DNA of 64,000 nucleotides from WTGA01 sp965231865 (GCA_965231865.1 CBDDOJ010000001.1:1116001-1180000), one strand, 5' to 3'; positions 33,319-42,809 are shown, numbered from the stretch's first letter. Notes: generated by a model not told the origin, from the sequence alone. Translations and numbers: made by a program.

Positions 33319-34365
33319 ATGCAAATCAACAAACTATTACTAAGTGGTGCGACGGCTTGTGCCATATTCTTCGGTGGAACGGTATCCGCGGATGAAGTAA
33401 CCATCGCCTCATGGGGCGGCTCCTACCAGGAAGCCCAGAGCAAAGCCCTGTTCAAGCCGGTGGAAAAAGCACTGGGCATCACCATCAAGGAAGAATCCTA
33501 CAAGGGGATCGGCCAGGTCCGCACCAAGGTTGCAGCCGGTTCGGTGCCCTGGGACATTATTGATACGGGATCCGGTGGCGGCGCCCGGGGCTGTGCCGAA
33601 GAGATTTTGATTCCCCTCGACTATTCCATGATCGACACTTCCAACTTTGTCGCCGACACGCAATTATCATGCTGCGTCGGAACAATCGTTTTCGCGACCG
33701 TAATGGCCTGGAATACGGATACTTATGGCGACAGCGGCCCCCAAAGCTGGGCAGACTTCTGGGATGCGGAAAAATTTCCGGGCACCCGTGCAATCCGCGG
33801 AAAGATGCATGGCATGCTGGAACCGGCACTGATGGCGGACGGCGTCCCTCCCAGTGAGGTATACAGCACGCTTGACAGCGAGGAAGGAATCAATCGTGCT
33901 TTGGACAAGATTCGCGAGATTAAACCCCACGTCGCGGTCTGGTGGAGTTCCGGTGCCCAGCACGCCCAACTCATGAAAGATGGTGAAGTGGATATGTCCA
34001 CCGGGTGGAACGGTCGATTTGATGTCGCGATCGCCGATGGCGGCAATCTCAAGTATACCTACAGCCAGGGCCTTCAGGATTACGATTGCTTCGGTATTCC
34101 AAAAGGTGCTCCGAATCCTGACCTTGCCATGAGCGTCATCGCCGAGATGAGCAAACCCGAATACCAAGCTGATATTCCGCAGTACATCACCTACGGCCCC
34201 ACGAATACCCTGGCGTACGAAACGGGAAAGATCGACGCAGACCTGGCGGCAAGCCTGCCTTCACATCCGGACAACGCCTCCCAGCTTCTGCCGATCAGCC
34301 AGGAGTGGTATGCCAAGTGGGAGAAAACGGCATCCGAGATGTACACGGACATGATGACGGAATAG
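33319..34365 (+). CDS. ABC transporter periplasmic substrate-binding protein (PotD-like)
   Basis: A 348-residue protein with a signal peptide (MQINKLLLSGATACAIFFGG, cleavage near VSA-DE) and a class D solute-binding fold (DEVTIASWGGSYQEAQSK; GTRAIRGKMHGMLEPALMADG; STGWNGRF). It belongs to the spermidine/putrescine-type extracellular binding proteins, a group whose members also take opines, aminophosphonates and quaternary amines. A strong GGAGAGG-like ribosome binding site precedes it. It is followed by the ATPase and two permease genes, so this is a complete importer. Its position after Rieske and TMADH genes suggests a methylated amine as cargo. Confidence 0.92.
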   Translation: MQINKLLLSGATACAIFFGGTVSADEVTIASWGGSYQEAQSKALFKPVEKALGITIKEESYKGIGQVRTKVAAGSVPWDIIDTGSGGGARGCAEEILIPLDYSMIDTSNFVADTQLSCCVGTIVFATVMAWNTDTYGDSGPQSWADFWDAEKFPGTRAIRGKMHGMLEPALMADGVPPSEVYSTLDSEEGINRALDKIREIKPHVAVWWSSGAQHAQLMKDGEVDMSTGWNGRFDVAIADGGNLKYTYSQGLQDYDCFGIPKGAPNPDLAMSVIAEMSKPEYQADIPQYITYGPTNTLAYETGKIDADLAASLPSHPDNASQLLPISQEWYAKWEKTASEMYTDMMTE

Positions 34366-34423
34366 GAGTACGCAGAGCAGTCGTGGTCACGATGCATGGG
34401 CACGGCCGCTCCCCGTCCAGCTT

Positions 34424-34458
34424 TGCACCGGAAAATTCATGACGGATTTTCCGGTGCA
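34424..34458 (+). promoter_or_regulatory. Stable stem-loop between binding-protein and ATPase genes
   Basis: TGCACCGGAAAAT and ATTTTCCGGTGCA form a perfect 13-bp stem with a 9-nt loop and no T-run. Such structures behind binding-protein genes usually protect the upstream mRNA and lower expression of the membrane components. Confidence 0.65.
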
Positions 34459-34517
34459 TTGATATCCGAACGCAACGTATTCCGCAATACACCCCTTCCA
34501 GGCACAGCTGTTCAGTT

Positions 34518-35603
34518 GTGATCAAAGCCCTACCCATCCAAATCCAGCAGGTCGTCAAAACCTACGGGCGTGTCTATGCCCTTGACCATGTCGACCTTGA
34601 AATCAAAAGCGGGGAATTCCTGACCCTGCTTGGTCCTTCAGGTTCCGGCAAGACCACGTTGTTGATGGTGCTGGCAGGATTCACCCGGCCCGACAGCGGA
34701 AGTGTGCGTTTCGGGGACCGCGAGGTGGTTCGAACCCCCCCGCACAAGCGGGATGTGGGGATGGTATTCCAAAATTATGCCCTGTTTCCTCACATGACGG
34801 TTGCCGGGAATATCGGATTCCCGCTCAGACTGCGCGGGGCACAGAAGGACGAAATTCGCCAGCGCGTTGAAAATGCCCTGTCCACCGTGCAACTCGATGG
34901 ATTCGGCGACCGGCGCATCGACCAGCTGTCCGGCGGGCAAAAACAGCGAGTGGCACTCGCCCGGGCCATCGTGTTCGAACCGCGCATTCTTTTGATGGAT
35001 GAACCCCTGTCGGCGCTGGACAAGAAACTCCGGGACCACATGCAGATTGAACTGAGACGTCTGCATGAAAAACTGGGGATTACCACCGTGTATGTCACCC
35101 ACGATCAACGGGAGGCCTTGACGATGTCCGACCGCGTGGCGGTCATCAATCATGGCCGTCTTATACAGTGTGACTCGCCGCGTACCATCTACGATTATCC
35201 CGCATCCCCGTTTGTGGCCAACTTCATCGGCGAATCCACCTTGATTCCGGTGAATCGGGCCAACGGCAATGTGATGCTGGACGGCCGGGCGCTCAAAGTG
35301 TCCGGAACCCTGCCCAACGGCAAATGCAGCCTGATGCTGCGCCCGGAAAGACTCACCATATTGTCCGACGACAGCAACCCGGACTACAATGTCTTCCCGG
35401 GCGTCGTCGAAGAGGTGGTGTTTCAGGGGGAGAGCTTTGTCGCGTATGTGAGACTGGAGAATGGCACCCACGTTTCCATGCGGGGAATCAGCCAGCGGGA
35501 AACCGTCTCCTCCCTGCCATCGCGAGGCAAGGAGGTGCTTTTGGGCCTGCACTGGGAGGAAACGGTTCTGATTCCCGAGGCGGATGAAGACACACCCGGA
35601 TGA
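34518..35603 (+). CDS. ABC transporter ATP-binding protein (PotA-like)
   Basis: A 361-residue ATPase with Walker A GPSGSGKTT (about residue 40), signature LSGGQKQRVALARA (about 137), Walker B ILLMDEPLSALD and the switch His in YVTHDQREAL. A C-terminal TOBE domain occupies roughly residues 280-355. This is the MalK/PotA architecture. The start is a GTG at 34518 with only a weak ribosome binding site; the conserved core begins at about residue 8, so it is reasonable. It energises the two permeases that follow. Confidence 0.94.
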   Translation: MIKALPIQIQQVVKTYGRVYALDHVDLEIKSGEFLTLLGPSGSGKTTLLMVLAGFTRPDSGSVRFGDREVVRTPPHKRDVGMVFQNYALFPHMTVAGNIGFPLRLRGAQKDEIRQRVENALSTVQLDGFGDRRIDQLSGGQKQRVALARAIVFEPRILLMDEPLSALDKKLRDHMQIELRRLHEKLGITTVYVTHDQREALTMSDRVAVINHGRLIQCDSPRTIYDYPASPFVANFIGESTLIPVNRANGNVMLDGRALKVSGTLPNGKCSLMLRPERLTILSDDSNPDYNVFPGVVEEVVFQGESFVAYVRLENGTHVSMRGISQRETVSSLPSRGKEVLLGLHWEETVLIPEADEDTPG

Positions 35604-35624
35604 CCACAGGAGTGTCATGCCGCC

Positions 35625-36509
35625 ATGATTGATGCGTTGAACGCCCGTGAACTGCTTCAGGATGAACGGCGGGAAAAACTGGCCATGTTCGGTTTGTCGC
35701 TGCCGGCTCTTTTACTGGTATTCGTCATCATCGTGGTCCCGGTCGGGTGGCTGTTCTGGCTTTCATTGTTCAATGATGAGGGAGTCCTGTCGTTGAGCAA
35801 CTACACCAGGATGTTCGACAGTAAATCCTACACCCGAATTTTCATCACGACCTTCAAGGTCAGCATCCTCACCACGGTTTTCTGCGTACTGATCAGCTAC
35901 CCTTTTTCCTATTTTCTCTCGCAGCTTCCGAAACGCTGGGCTGCGGTCGGTTTGTTTACCGTATTGTTGCCATTCTGGACCTCTTTGCTGGTTCGCACCT
36001 ATGCCTGGCTGGTGGTCTTGCAGCGCAAAGGGCTGGTCAATGAATGGGGGATCGAACTCGGGCTTTGGGACCAGCCGCTGAAACTGGCCCACAATCTGAA
36101 CGGAACGCTGGTCGGCATGGTGCACATCATGTTGCCGTTTATGGTGCTGCCCCTGTACGCATCCATGCGGGCAATCAACGCCGACTACGTCAAGGCCGCC
36201 TCGAACCTTGGGGCGACTCCGACGCGCGCTTTCTGGCTGGTATTCTTTCCCTTGTCTTTGCCCGGCCTGCTGGCTGGCATGGTCGTTGTCTTCGTTCTTT
36301 GCCTCGGTTTTTTTGTCACGCCGGCAGTGCTGGGCGGTGGCAAGGTGATCATGGTGTCCATGAAAATTGAAACCCTGATCGACCTGTTTTTCAATTTTGG
36401 CACGGCCAGTGCATTGGGCGTGGTGCTGATGGTCCTGACCCTGGCGGTTCTGTTCCTTGCCCATCGATTGTTGCGTCTTGACAAGGTTCTCGGAGGGAGT
36501 GGAACATGA
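35625..36509 (+). CDS. ABC transporter permease (PotB-like)
   Basis: A 294-residue inner-membrane protein with about six transmembrane segments (first at residues 24-46). The EAA-type loop is visible as KAASNLGATPTRAFWLVFFPLSLPGLLAG, given here only as the segment KAASNLGATPTRAFWLVFF, the contact for the ATPase. It starts 21 bp after the ATPase gene and its stop overlaps the start of the second permease by 4 bp. Together they form the heteromeric channel of the importer. Confidence 0.94.
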   Translation: MIDALNARELLQDERREKLAMFGLSLPALLLVFVIIVVPVGWLFWLSLFNDEGVLSLSNYTRMFDSKSYTRIFITTFKVSILTTVFCVLISYPFSYFLSQLPKRWAAVGLFTVLLPFWTSLLVRTYAWLVVLQRKGLVNEWGIELGLWDQPLKLAHNLNGTLVGMVHIMLPFMVLPLYASMRAINADYVKAASNLGATPTRAFWLVFFPLSLPGLLAGMVVVFVLCLGFFVTPAVLGGGKVIMVSMKIETLIDLFFNFGTASALGVVLMVLTLAVLFLAHRLLRLDKVLGGSGT

Positions 36510-37324
36510 ATTGGTGGTCAAGACCCGTTTCGGATATTCAAATCACCCACGGAAACCGGCTGTGGCTATATATCGTCTCCGGGCTGATCATGATGTTTCT
36601 GGTGGTTCCGACTCTCATCGTTATTCCGATGTCATTTTCCGATTCGCAGTACCTGGAGTTCCCGCCCCGGGTGTGGTCCGTTCGGTGGTATGACAATTAT
36701 TTCGGGTCCCCCGAGTGGATGACCGCCACATGGGTGTCTGTCAAGGCTGCACTGCTCACGGTAGTGGTGACTACTCCGGTGGCCACGCTGGCCGCCTATG
36801 GCCTGTCTGTATCGAACCTGAAAGCATCCCGATGGATTTTCATTCTTCTGATCACGCCGATGATGGTCCCGGTCATCCTGATTGCCATCGGCGTATTTTT
36901 CGCTTACGCAAAGCTGAATCTCAACAACACCATGTTCGGTTTGGTGCTGGCCCATTCCGTACTGGCACTGCCGATGTGCCTCATCGTGATCAGTGCAGGC
37001 CTGAAGAGCTACGACATGAACCAGGAATTGGTGGCAAGAAGTCTGGGAGCTTCCCGGATGAAAGCGTTCCTGGTAATCACGCTCCCGCAGATCAGATTTT
37101 CCGTGATCAGTGGTGCCTTGCTGGCATTTGTCGTTTCTTTTGACGAGGTGATTGTGGCACTGTTCATCACCGGAGGGGACATTTCCACGATCACTCGCAG
37201 CATGTTCCTGGCGCTTCGGGATCAAATTGATCCCACCATCGCATCCATCTCCACCGTACTGATTATGGTGACCACCCTGGCGCTGATGCTGACCCAGATT
37301 TTCGGCCAGTCAGACTCCAAGTAA
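36506..37324 (+). CDS. ABC transporter permease (PotC-like)
   Basis: A 272-residue inner-membrane protein with six predicted transmembrane helices and the EAA loop ARSLGASRMKAFLVITLPQ near residue 175. ATGA overlap with the preceding permease shows translational coupling. It ends the importer operon; a stretch of about 200 bp with no gene and no obvious terminator then leads into the remains of a group II intron. Confidence 0.94.
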   Translation: MNWWSRPVSDIQITHGNRLWLYIVSGLIMMFLVVPTLIVIPMSFSDSQYLEFPPRVWSVRWYDNYFGSPEWMTATWVSVKAALLTVVVTTPVATLAAYGLSVSNLKASRWIFILLITPMMVPVILIAIGVFFAYAKLNLNNTMFGLVLAHSVLALPMCLIVISAGLKSYDMNQELVARSLGASRMKAFLVITLPQIRFSVISGALLAFVVSFDEVIVALFITGGDISTITRSMFLALRDQIDPTIASISTVLIMVTTLALMLTQIFGQSDSK

Positions 37325-37529
37325 CACCAGGCAATAGGCGGATTGTACCGGGAAGCACACCCGCATAACTGGCCCCACCCGTGCCAGCCAGGCGCATCAT
37401 GGAGAGTAAAATTTCAGTTTGACGGGTCCGGTCCGGGCGCAACGTATCCACCCCTGCTGCTTAATCGCAGAGTTGTGAAACTGGACAATCGTTCCCTGGA
37501 TTTACCATCTATATCTTTAATTCATAGTT

Positions 37530-37605
37530 ACGGTAGGGCCGGGCATTTCTGCCCGCCCCCCGTGCAGATCCGGACTTGGACGCTAGCCCATCCGGCTCCT
37601 ACCTT
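37530..37605 (-). ncRNA. 3' end of a group II intron RNA (domains V/VI region)
   Basis: Directly downstream of the reverse transcriptase stop on the minus strand come GAGCCGGATGGGC...GTCCGGATCTG, a domain-V-like hairpin, and then GGGCGGGCAGAAATGCCCG, a domain-VI-like hairpin ending in CCCTACC. This is the normal 3' tail of a bacterial group II intron. The exact boundary is approximate, and the 5' ribozyme domains are missing. Confidence 0.6.
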
Positions 37606-38206
37606 GAATAGTAACGGCAAAATCGCTGCTCCGGCCATGGGTGACGGATTTTAACGCGTGCCCAGAGTATCTCGACCATGCGCCCCAACCGACCCCAGCT
37701 AAACCTGCGAGCACGCTGCGACCGCCTGCGAATAGCCCTCATCCAGGTTCGAACCAACTGATATCTGAACGAATTCAGCCATCGCCCTGACCCTGGTACG
37801 GCATAGTAGTTCAGCCAGCCATTTAAGACCCTGCCCAACCACCTGCCCACTTCCCAGATGTCATGATGCCATCGCTTCCGCAGTACCTCCCCAACTCGCT
37901 TCAGCGTCCTGCTGACTCGACTGCTTACCGGTTTACGTCCCAGTCTGAAACGACCCTTCCGAGTTCGCGTACAAAAGTGCGTAAACCCCAGAAAGTCGAA
38001 CGTCTCCGGTTTGCCCTTCCCTCGCTTCTTCCGGTCCACTTCCGCGAACCGTCCGAATTCCACGATTCGGGTTTTCTTCGGGTGCAATGCCAGACCAAAC
38101 CTGGCCAGCCGCTCCCGAACATCTTGCAGGTACTGCTTCGCGTCCCGCTCATACTGAAATCCGACCACCACATCGTCCGCATAGCGGACAATCAGGGCCT
38201 CGCCTT
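37599..38206 (-). pseudogene. ltrA: Group II intron reverse transcriptase/maturase, C-terminal part
   Basis: The reading frame continues from the RT palm region (RYADDVVVGFQYERDAKQYL) through the thumb and maturase X domain (RKRWHHDIWEVGRWLGRVL; LNGWLNYYAVPGSG) to the stop. The upstream RT part is cut off by an insertion sequence at 38206/38207 and continues on its far side at 40256. No HNH endonuclease domain follows. Joined across the element, the two pieces give one continuous frame, so this is an interrupted, already 5'-truncated intron protein and not a working enzyme. Confidence 0.85.
38000..38206. repeat. 207-bp direct repeat, left copy (target duplication)
   Basis: Identical, as far as I can read it base by base, to 40256-40462. 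It abuts the left end of the insertion sequence exactly, and the sequence belongs to the interrupted reverse transcriptase. Long target duplications are a known peculiarity of the IS1634 family. Confidence 0.9.
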
Positions 38207-40255
38207 CCTGACTTAAGACATCTCGATTTGCAAGCCGTTGATTTTATTGTGGTCAAATAGAAATAGGGCACTACATTCGGTATCAACTTGGCCGACGGTA
38301 GTGCCCGGGTGCTTCCTGATCAGTGGGGATTAAGAGGGTGGCTTTGACTTCGGCTTTGACTTCGGCTTGGATTTTTTGGGTGGCTTGACCGGCACCGGAA
38401 ACGGTGCCTCGTTCCACTTCAACCCCAGACAGCGATAGATGCGGTTAGCCTCGGCCGTGGACCTGCTCGGCATCGCAAACTGTTTGTGGGTACCTTGTTG
38501 GACCAGGATGCTGAACTGCAGGCCATTGAGGGCCCGACGGATTTCATTCGGACTCATCGGATACCCCAGGAGCTTCAATCGATGGCGTAAATGCTGCAGA
38601 CAACAAAAGGCCATATAACAGATGGCAATGTGGGCCCGGATGCGCCGGGGTTTCCAGTGGAAGATCGGGCGAATCTTGAGGTCATGTTTGTTGGTACGGA
38701 AACAGGCCTCAATCTCCCAGCGAAGGTGGTATTGCTTGATCAAGGACTGAGGGTCCTGATCGTCCAGGCCCCAGGCCTTGATGCCATGCAGCCCATCCCA
38801 GCGGGCGGCTTCGGCAATCTTGTCTTCATTCAACTCAACCCGTCCCTCGGGGAACGACAGGAAGCGGGCATGGCCGGATGTATTGAGGGAGGCTGGGGTA
38901 CCGCTCTTTTCCAGCTTCTTCTTAAGTTTGGTAACCTGTTTCTCCCGTAACCGGGCATCCTTGCGGGCCCGGCGGTCACAGTGGGTCACGATCAATTGGG
39001 CCTCGTCCACCGTACGCACCTTGTACCGCTTCGACTTCGGTTTGCGCGTCGAGGAGTCCGTCTCCCAGGGTAAAAAACCGTCCGGATCGAGAATCCACTC
39101 CTTGACCACCGCCTTCTGCGCCTTGAGCCTTGCCCCCAACACATAGGGAATGCCCCGATCCCGTAACAGTGCCTCATTGTCCTTGCTGATCATCCCGGCA
39201 TCCGCCACCAGCGTAAAACACACCCCCGGATGATTTTTCTGCAACTGTTCAATCGCACTCACCAGCGTGGTTACTTCCACGGTGTTGCCCGGAAACAGCT
39301 CATAGCCCATTGGAATGCCGTCGGCATTCACCAACAGCGCCAGCATCACCTGAACCCGATGGGACTTGCCATCCTTGCTGTATCCCTTATACCGTATCCC
39401 CGCTTCCCGTTTGTCTTGTGGTTCCTCGTCGTCTTCCCGTTCACTGGCAAACCATAACGTGGTGGTGTCGTAAAACACGACGCTGATCGATTCGTCATAC
39501 AACTTCCGGGCAGCCTCCAGGGATTGCTCGCGGATCCGGTCAATAAGGGGCTCGTCCAGATAATCCATCGTGCGATAGACCCGATCCAGATTCAGGGGGA
39601 CATCTTCGTGCTCCTTCAGCTTCTGGACCGTGGCACGCTTGGACAGCGGCTCCGCCAACCGAGCCAAAATCAGTTCTTTGAGAATCCGGTTGCCACTCAT
39701 CCGTCTGGCCCCCAATAACCGTTCCCAGCCCATCTGGCGAACCATCTCGCTCATCGCTTCGCGAATTCCCGCCCCCACCCGGGAAATCTCCCGGCATTCC
39801 GCAAGATCGACCCCGAAACGCTCCGGCTTTTTTTTTTCGCCTTCCTGGCCGCCAGCAAGGCCTCCCGGGAGTGTTCATACAGCTCGGCATGCTGTTTGGG
39901 AGTCAATAAAGACTGCTGGGGGGAGGCGGTTTGGCGCAGTCTCTCAATGATTGTCTGACCCAGAACACGCAATTGGCACAATTCCTCGTCACTGCCTGCG
40001 GTACCCACATGGCGTACCATCTTCTGACGGACCTTGCCGTCCTCGCGGACGGATCGGACGATCTGAACCTTGGTTTTGTTGTAGGGAGTTGTTTTGGTAC
40101 GGATGAACATAGGGAGATAGTACTACAATCCGACCCGTATGTCAAAGAAAGATATCACACGGGCACTACATCGCAATTTTCATCAAAAAGCACCCAAAAC
40201 CCGCATCAAACCTCAATCTCAATCAGAAAATGGGGGGGAAATGTCTTAAGTGAGG
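38207..40255 (-). mobile_element. IS1634-family insertion sequence, 2049 bp
   Basis: The ends are imperfect inverted repeats: CCTGACTTAAGACAT on the left and CCTCACTTAAGACAT read inward from the right (14 of 15 identical). A single DDE transposase coding region fills the element. Both ends are flanked directly by the same 207-bp sequence, so the element inserted into the reverse transcriptase gene and duplicated 207 bp of target. Confidence 0.9.
38330..40110 (-). CDS. IS1634-family transposase, split by a -1 frame change at A10
   Basis: A transposase of about 593 residues read in two frames. The first starts at the ATG 40110 (MFIRTKTTPYNKTKVQIVRS) and runs into a run of ten A on the coding strand (plus-strand T-run 39828-39837); the second continues KKPERFGVDLAECREISRVG and on to the stop at 38330. 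Joining them needs a -1 shift at the A-run. The DDE residues are in VVFYDTTTLWF, LVADAGMISKDN and YHLRWEIEACFR. Family members are usually one open frame, so this is either a slippage-dependent fusion or a one-base indel that disables the enzyme. The Pro/Lys-rich C-terminus (PKSKPKSKP) is repetitive. Confidence 0.82.
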
Positions 40256-40462
40256 ACGTCTCCGGTTTGCCCTTCCCTCGCTTCTTCCGGTCCACTTCCG
40301 CGAACCGTCCGAATTCCACGATTCGGGTTTTCTTCGGGTGCAATGCCAGACCAAACCTGGCCAGCCGCTCCCGAACATCTTGCAGGTACTGCTTCGCGTC
40401 CCGCTCATACTGAAATCCGACCACCACATCGTCCGCATAGCGGACAATCAGGGCCTCGCCTT
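40256..40462. repeat. 207-bp direct repeat, right copy (target duplication)
   Basis: Second copy of the reverse transcriptase segment found at 38000-38206; it begins immediately at the right inverted repeat of the insertion sequence. Confidence 0.9.
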
Positions 40463-40566
40463 GGGGAACCTTCGGACGCCATTTCTTGTGAAACCAGATA
40501 TCCAACGCATAGTGTAGGAATACGTTAGCCAGTACTGGTGACACCACTCCTTGTACATAGTTCATA
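40256..40566 (-). pseudogene. Group II intron reverse transcriptase, truncated N-terminal piece
   Basis: The frame reads QGVVSPVLANVFLHYALDIW and then the catalytic RYADDVVVG. RT blocks 0-4 are absent: similarity begins abruptly near 40566, where the sequence merges with the 3' end of the serine recombinase gene. The piece ends at the insertion sequence. It and the part beyond the element make up one broken gene. Confidence 0.8.
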
Positions 40567-42195
40567 ACTTTTCCTGTTTTGCGACACGGGGCTACCTTTC
40601 CCTGATACCGTCTCCCCGCTGGACGGAATGCAGTGCTTGACGGTGACCGTCTCTTTTCCCACCAAAATATTCTGCACCAGTAGCTTGAGAACCTTTCGTT
40701 TCTGCTCCATATCCGCCGTCCTGGCCGACTCTGCGAGACGGCCAAGAAAGTTTTCTGCCGTTTCCGCCAGCATCAGATAACGGTCCCGATCTGCCGCGGC
40801 CGTCTCGCTGGCCTGAAGGTCCGCCTCAATCGATTTCAGCCGTTCGTTGAGTCCGCCGCGCCGTTCGCGCAGTTCATCAATCTCAACCAATCCTTCCTGA
40901 TACGCATCCAGCAACCGCTTGAGCTGCTGCTCAATCCGAGCGCGGTCACCTCGCAACTCTTCCCGTCGGCACTGGTCCGGCTCCGTGTCCCGTGCCACAC
41001 TCAATCGCCGGTCAATTTCCCCTCGGATCAGGGCCGGGTCCCTCAACAGTTCCATCACGGACTGCCACACCAACTCGTCCAGCACATCCTGACGCACCGG
41101 CCGGTTGTCACAGCGCGCGCCATCGGGATACCGGTATCTGTCCGATCCAAGACAGCGATAATAATAGATTTTCCGTTTGGTGGTGCGAGTCGATGCACGG
41201 TAATAGGCATACCCACAGTGCCGACACGCCATCATGCCCTGTAGCAGCGAGGGGTCCCGAATTACCCGTGACGGACTTTTCCGATTGCGCTGGAGCTGCT
41301 CCTGCGCGGCGGTAAACGACGCCTCATCAACCACCGCCGGCACCGGGATCTCAATCCAGTCTTCCCGGGGTACATCGGCCCGGGAACTGCGCGGGCTATA
41401 CCCACCCCGCAACCGGAGCTTGCGGGTGACTTTCTGTCGTACCGCGGGCTTCGTCTTGCCAAAACACGCCCGCCCCGCATAGGCCGGATTGTTCAACATC
41501 CCCCACACCGTGGTCCGACACCAGCGGGCGGTGCCGGTCTTCGTCGCAATCCCTTCCTCGTTCAGTTCCCGGGCAATGGCGTTGATGCTGATCCGACCCT
41601 CAATAAAGGCCTTGAACATCCGACGAACCACTGCCGCCTCCGCCTCCACAATCTCGTAGCGCGCCTCCCCAAAGGCACTCTTGCGAACATACCGATAACC
41701 ATAGGGCGCCCCAGACAACACGTTGACCGACCCATTGCGGGCACGATGGCGCTTGCCTCGCCGGCTGCGTTCACTGATCTGTGCCCGTTCATACTCCGCA
41801 ATCATCCCCTGAAACTGCACCACCAATCGGTCCTCCGGAGTATCCGTCTGCGGCGCCTTTACAAAGGCCACCTCCACACCGTGACGCTCGAATTCCTCTA
41901 CCAGCAAAACCTGGTAGGGATACTTCCGGCTCAGCCGATCCGGCCCATACACCAGCAACACGTCCAACCGTCCGGCTGCCGCCAGATCCCGGACCTGATC
42001 CAGCCCCGGTCGAACCAAACTGGCTCCACTGTATCCCTCATCCTCGAATACCCAGTCTTCGGGAACCATCAGGTTCAGCTCCTTCGCCTGACGGCGCAAC
42101 GCCTCGGTCTGGCTGTGGATGGTCTTCTCCTTCTTCTGCTGATCGGAAGAAACCCGTGCGTACAGGGCTGCAATCTTCATCGGTGTCTTGTTCAT
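40525..42195 (-). CDS. Large serine recombinase (resolvase/integrase)
   Basis: About 556 residues. The N-terminal resolvase domain has the catalytic Ser in ALYARVSSDQQ and Arg-rich ISERSRRGKRHRA; a recombinase domain follows (GAPYGYRYVRKSAFGEARYE), then a zinc ribbon starting ACRHCGYAYYR and a coiled coil (about 430-500). These enzymes integrate phages, ICEs or SCC-like elements. The start could be ATG 42195 (GAGGA adjacent) or 42180. The last 25 or so codons run into the truncated group II intron, so the native C-terminus may be replaced. Together with the nearby tRNA it suggests the remains of an integrated element. Confidence 0.85.
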   Translation of the reverse strand: MNKTPMKIAALYARVSSDQQKKEKTIHSQTEALRRQAKELNLMVPEDWVFEDEGYSGASLVRPGLDQVRDLAAAGRLDVLLVYGPDRLSRKYPYQVLLVEEFERHGVEVAFVKAPQTDTPEDRLVVQFQGMIAEYERAQISERSRRGKRHRARNGSVNVLSGAPYGYRYVRKSAFGEARYEIVEAEAAVVRRMFKAFIEGRISINAIARELNEEGIATKTGTARWCRTTVWGMLNNPAYAGRACFGKTKPAVRQKVTRKLRLRGGYSPRSSRADVPREDWIEIPVPAVVDEASFTAAQEQLQRNRKSPSRVIRDPSLLQGMMACRHCGYAYYRASTRTTKRKIYYYRCLGSDRYRYPDGARCDNRPVRQDVLDELVWQSVMELLRDPALIRGEIDRRLSVARDTEPDQCRREELRGDRARIEQQLKRLLDAYQEGLVEIDELRERRGGLNERLKSIEADLQASETAAADRDRYLMLAETAENFLGRLAESARTADMEQKRKVLKLLVQNILVGKETVTVKHCIPSSGETVSGKGSPVSQNRKSYELCTRSGVTSTG

Positions 42196-42334
42196 TCCTC
42201 GTGTCCCAGGTTTGCCACGGTGCCAGAGCCTCAAAGGCACTGCTTAAGCGATGCTCCGCGAGACGGTCAAACACCGCCTCCAGTTCAACCACCACCGTCC
42301 CCCGGGGCGGATCAGCGTTTTCCGGAGCGGCCAT
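42038..42334 (-). CDS. Possible small ORF between the RHH gene and the recombinase
   Basis: A 98-codon frame whose first 50 residues (MAAPENADPPRGTVVVELEA onward) look like protein, while the rest overlaps the recombinase N-terminus out of frame and looks like shadow. It overlaps the preceding small gene by 23 bp. It may be a short recombinase accessory protein that once ended earlier, or a chance frame. No motif recognised. Confidence 0.3.
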   Translation of the reverse strand: MAAPENADPPRGTVVVELEAVFDRLAEHRLSSAFEALAPWQTWDTRNEQDTDEDCSPVRTGFFRSAEEGEDHPQPDRGVAPSGEGAEPDGSRRLGIRG

Positions 42335-42650
42335 GCTCTTGTTCGAGCCAGGCCTCCAGCGCCCGGGTCACAAAATGGCTCAGCGTGGTCCCCTGGAGCC
42401 GGACGTGCTCCCGCACCCTCTGCACCAATCGTTCTGACACCGTCACGGTCAGCGCGATCTTCGGATCCGGCACCACCAGCGGTGCCGACAGGGTCCGGGC
42501 CTGGGCCACATACCGATAGGCCTGACGCGTTGAAAGACCACAGCTCCGGGCCAGTGTCTGCGCCGCCTGCGCCGGCGGCATGCCCTGGTCCAGCAGCGCG
42601 TGGGCCGCATTGAGGCGTGTGGCGTGAGTGGTTTGGGAGGCGCGCGTCAT
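42312..42650 (-). CDS. Small DNA-binding protein with HTH and ribbon-helix-helix-like parts
   Basis: A 112-residue protein. The N-terminal half (RLNAAHALLDQGMPPAQAAQ, then LSTRQAYRYVAQAR) resembles a helix-turn-helix that recognises by repeated Ala/Gln helices; the C-terminal half (KIALTVTVSERLVQRVREHV, then HFVTRALEAWLEQ) has the strand-helix-helix pattern of RHH proteins. It is the first gene of the recombinase unit and may regulate it or act as a directionality factor. No ribosome binding site is clear. The pairing of the two folds in so short a protein is unusual but known beside recombinases. Confidence 0.65.
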   Translation of the reverse strand: MTRASQTTHATRLNAAHALLDQGMPPAQAAQTLARSCGLSTRQAYRYVAQARTLSAPLVVPDPKIALTVTVSERLVQRVREHVRLQGTTLSHFVTRALEAWLEQEHGRSGKR

Positions 42651-42809
42651 GTGTCATAATATTATTCTCTCTTGTGACATAAGTCAAACCTGATATCGAC
42701 TCATCGATACCGCAACTTCCGGTCAAATATAAAGTTGCCAACTATGTTAGAGGAGTGACCACTTCGAAGTGAGGTCTTTAAATCCGCTTCAATATTCTGA
42801 TTATTTGTT

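Noticed and set aside
37330..37600. Duplicate of the CAU tRNA 3' end as an attachment site
   Set aside because: Only a weak resemblance (GGTAGGGCCGGGC) was seen, and it belongs to the group II intron tail; no true att repeat found.
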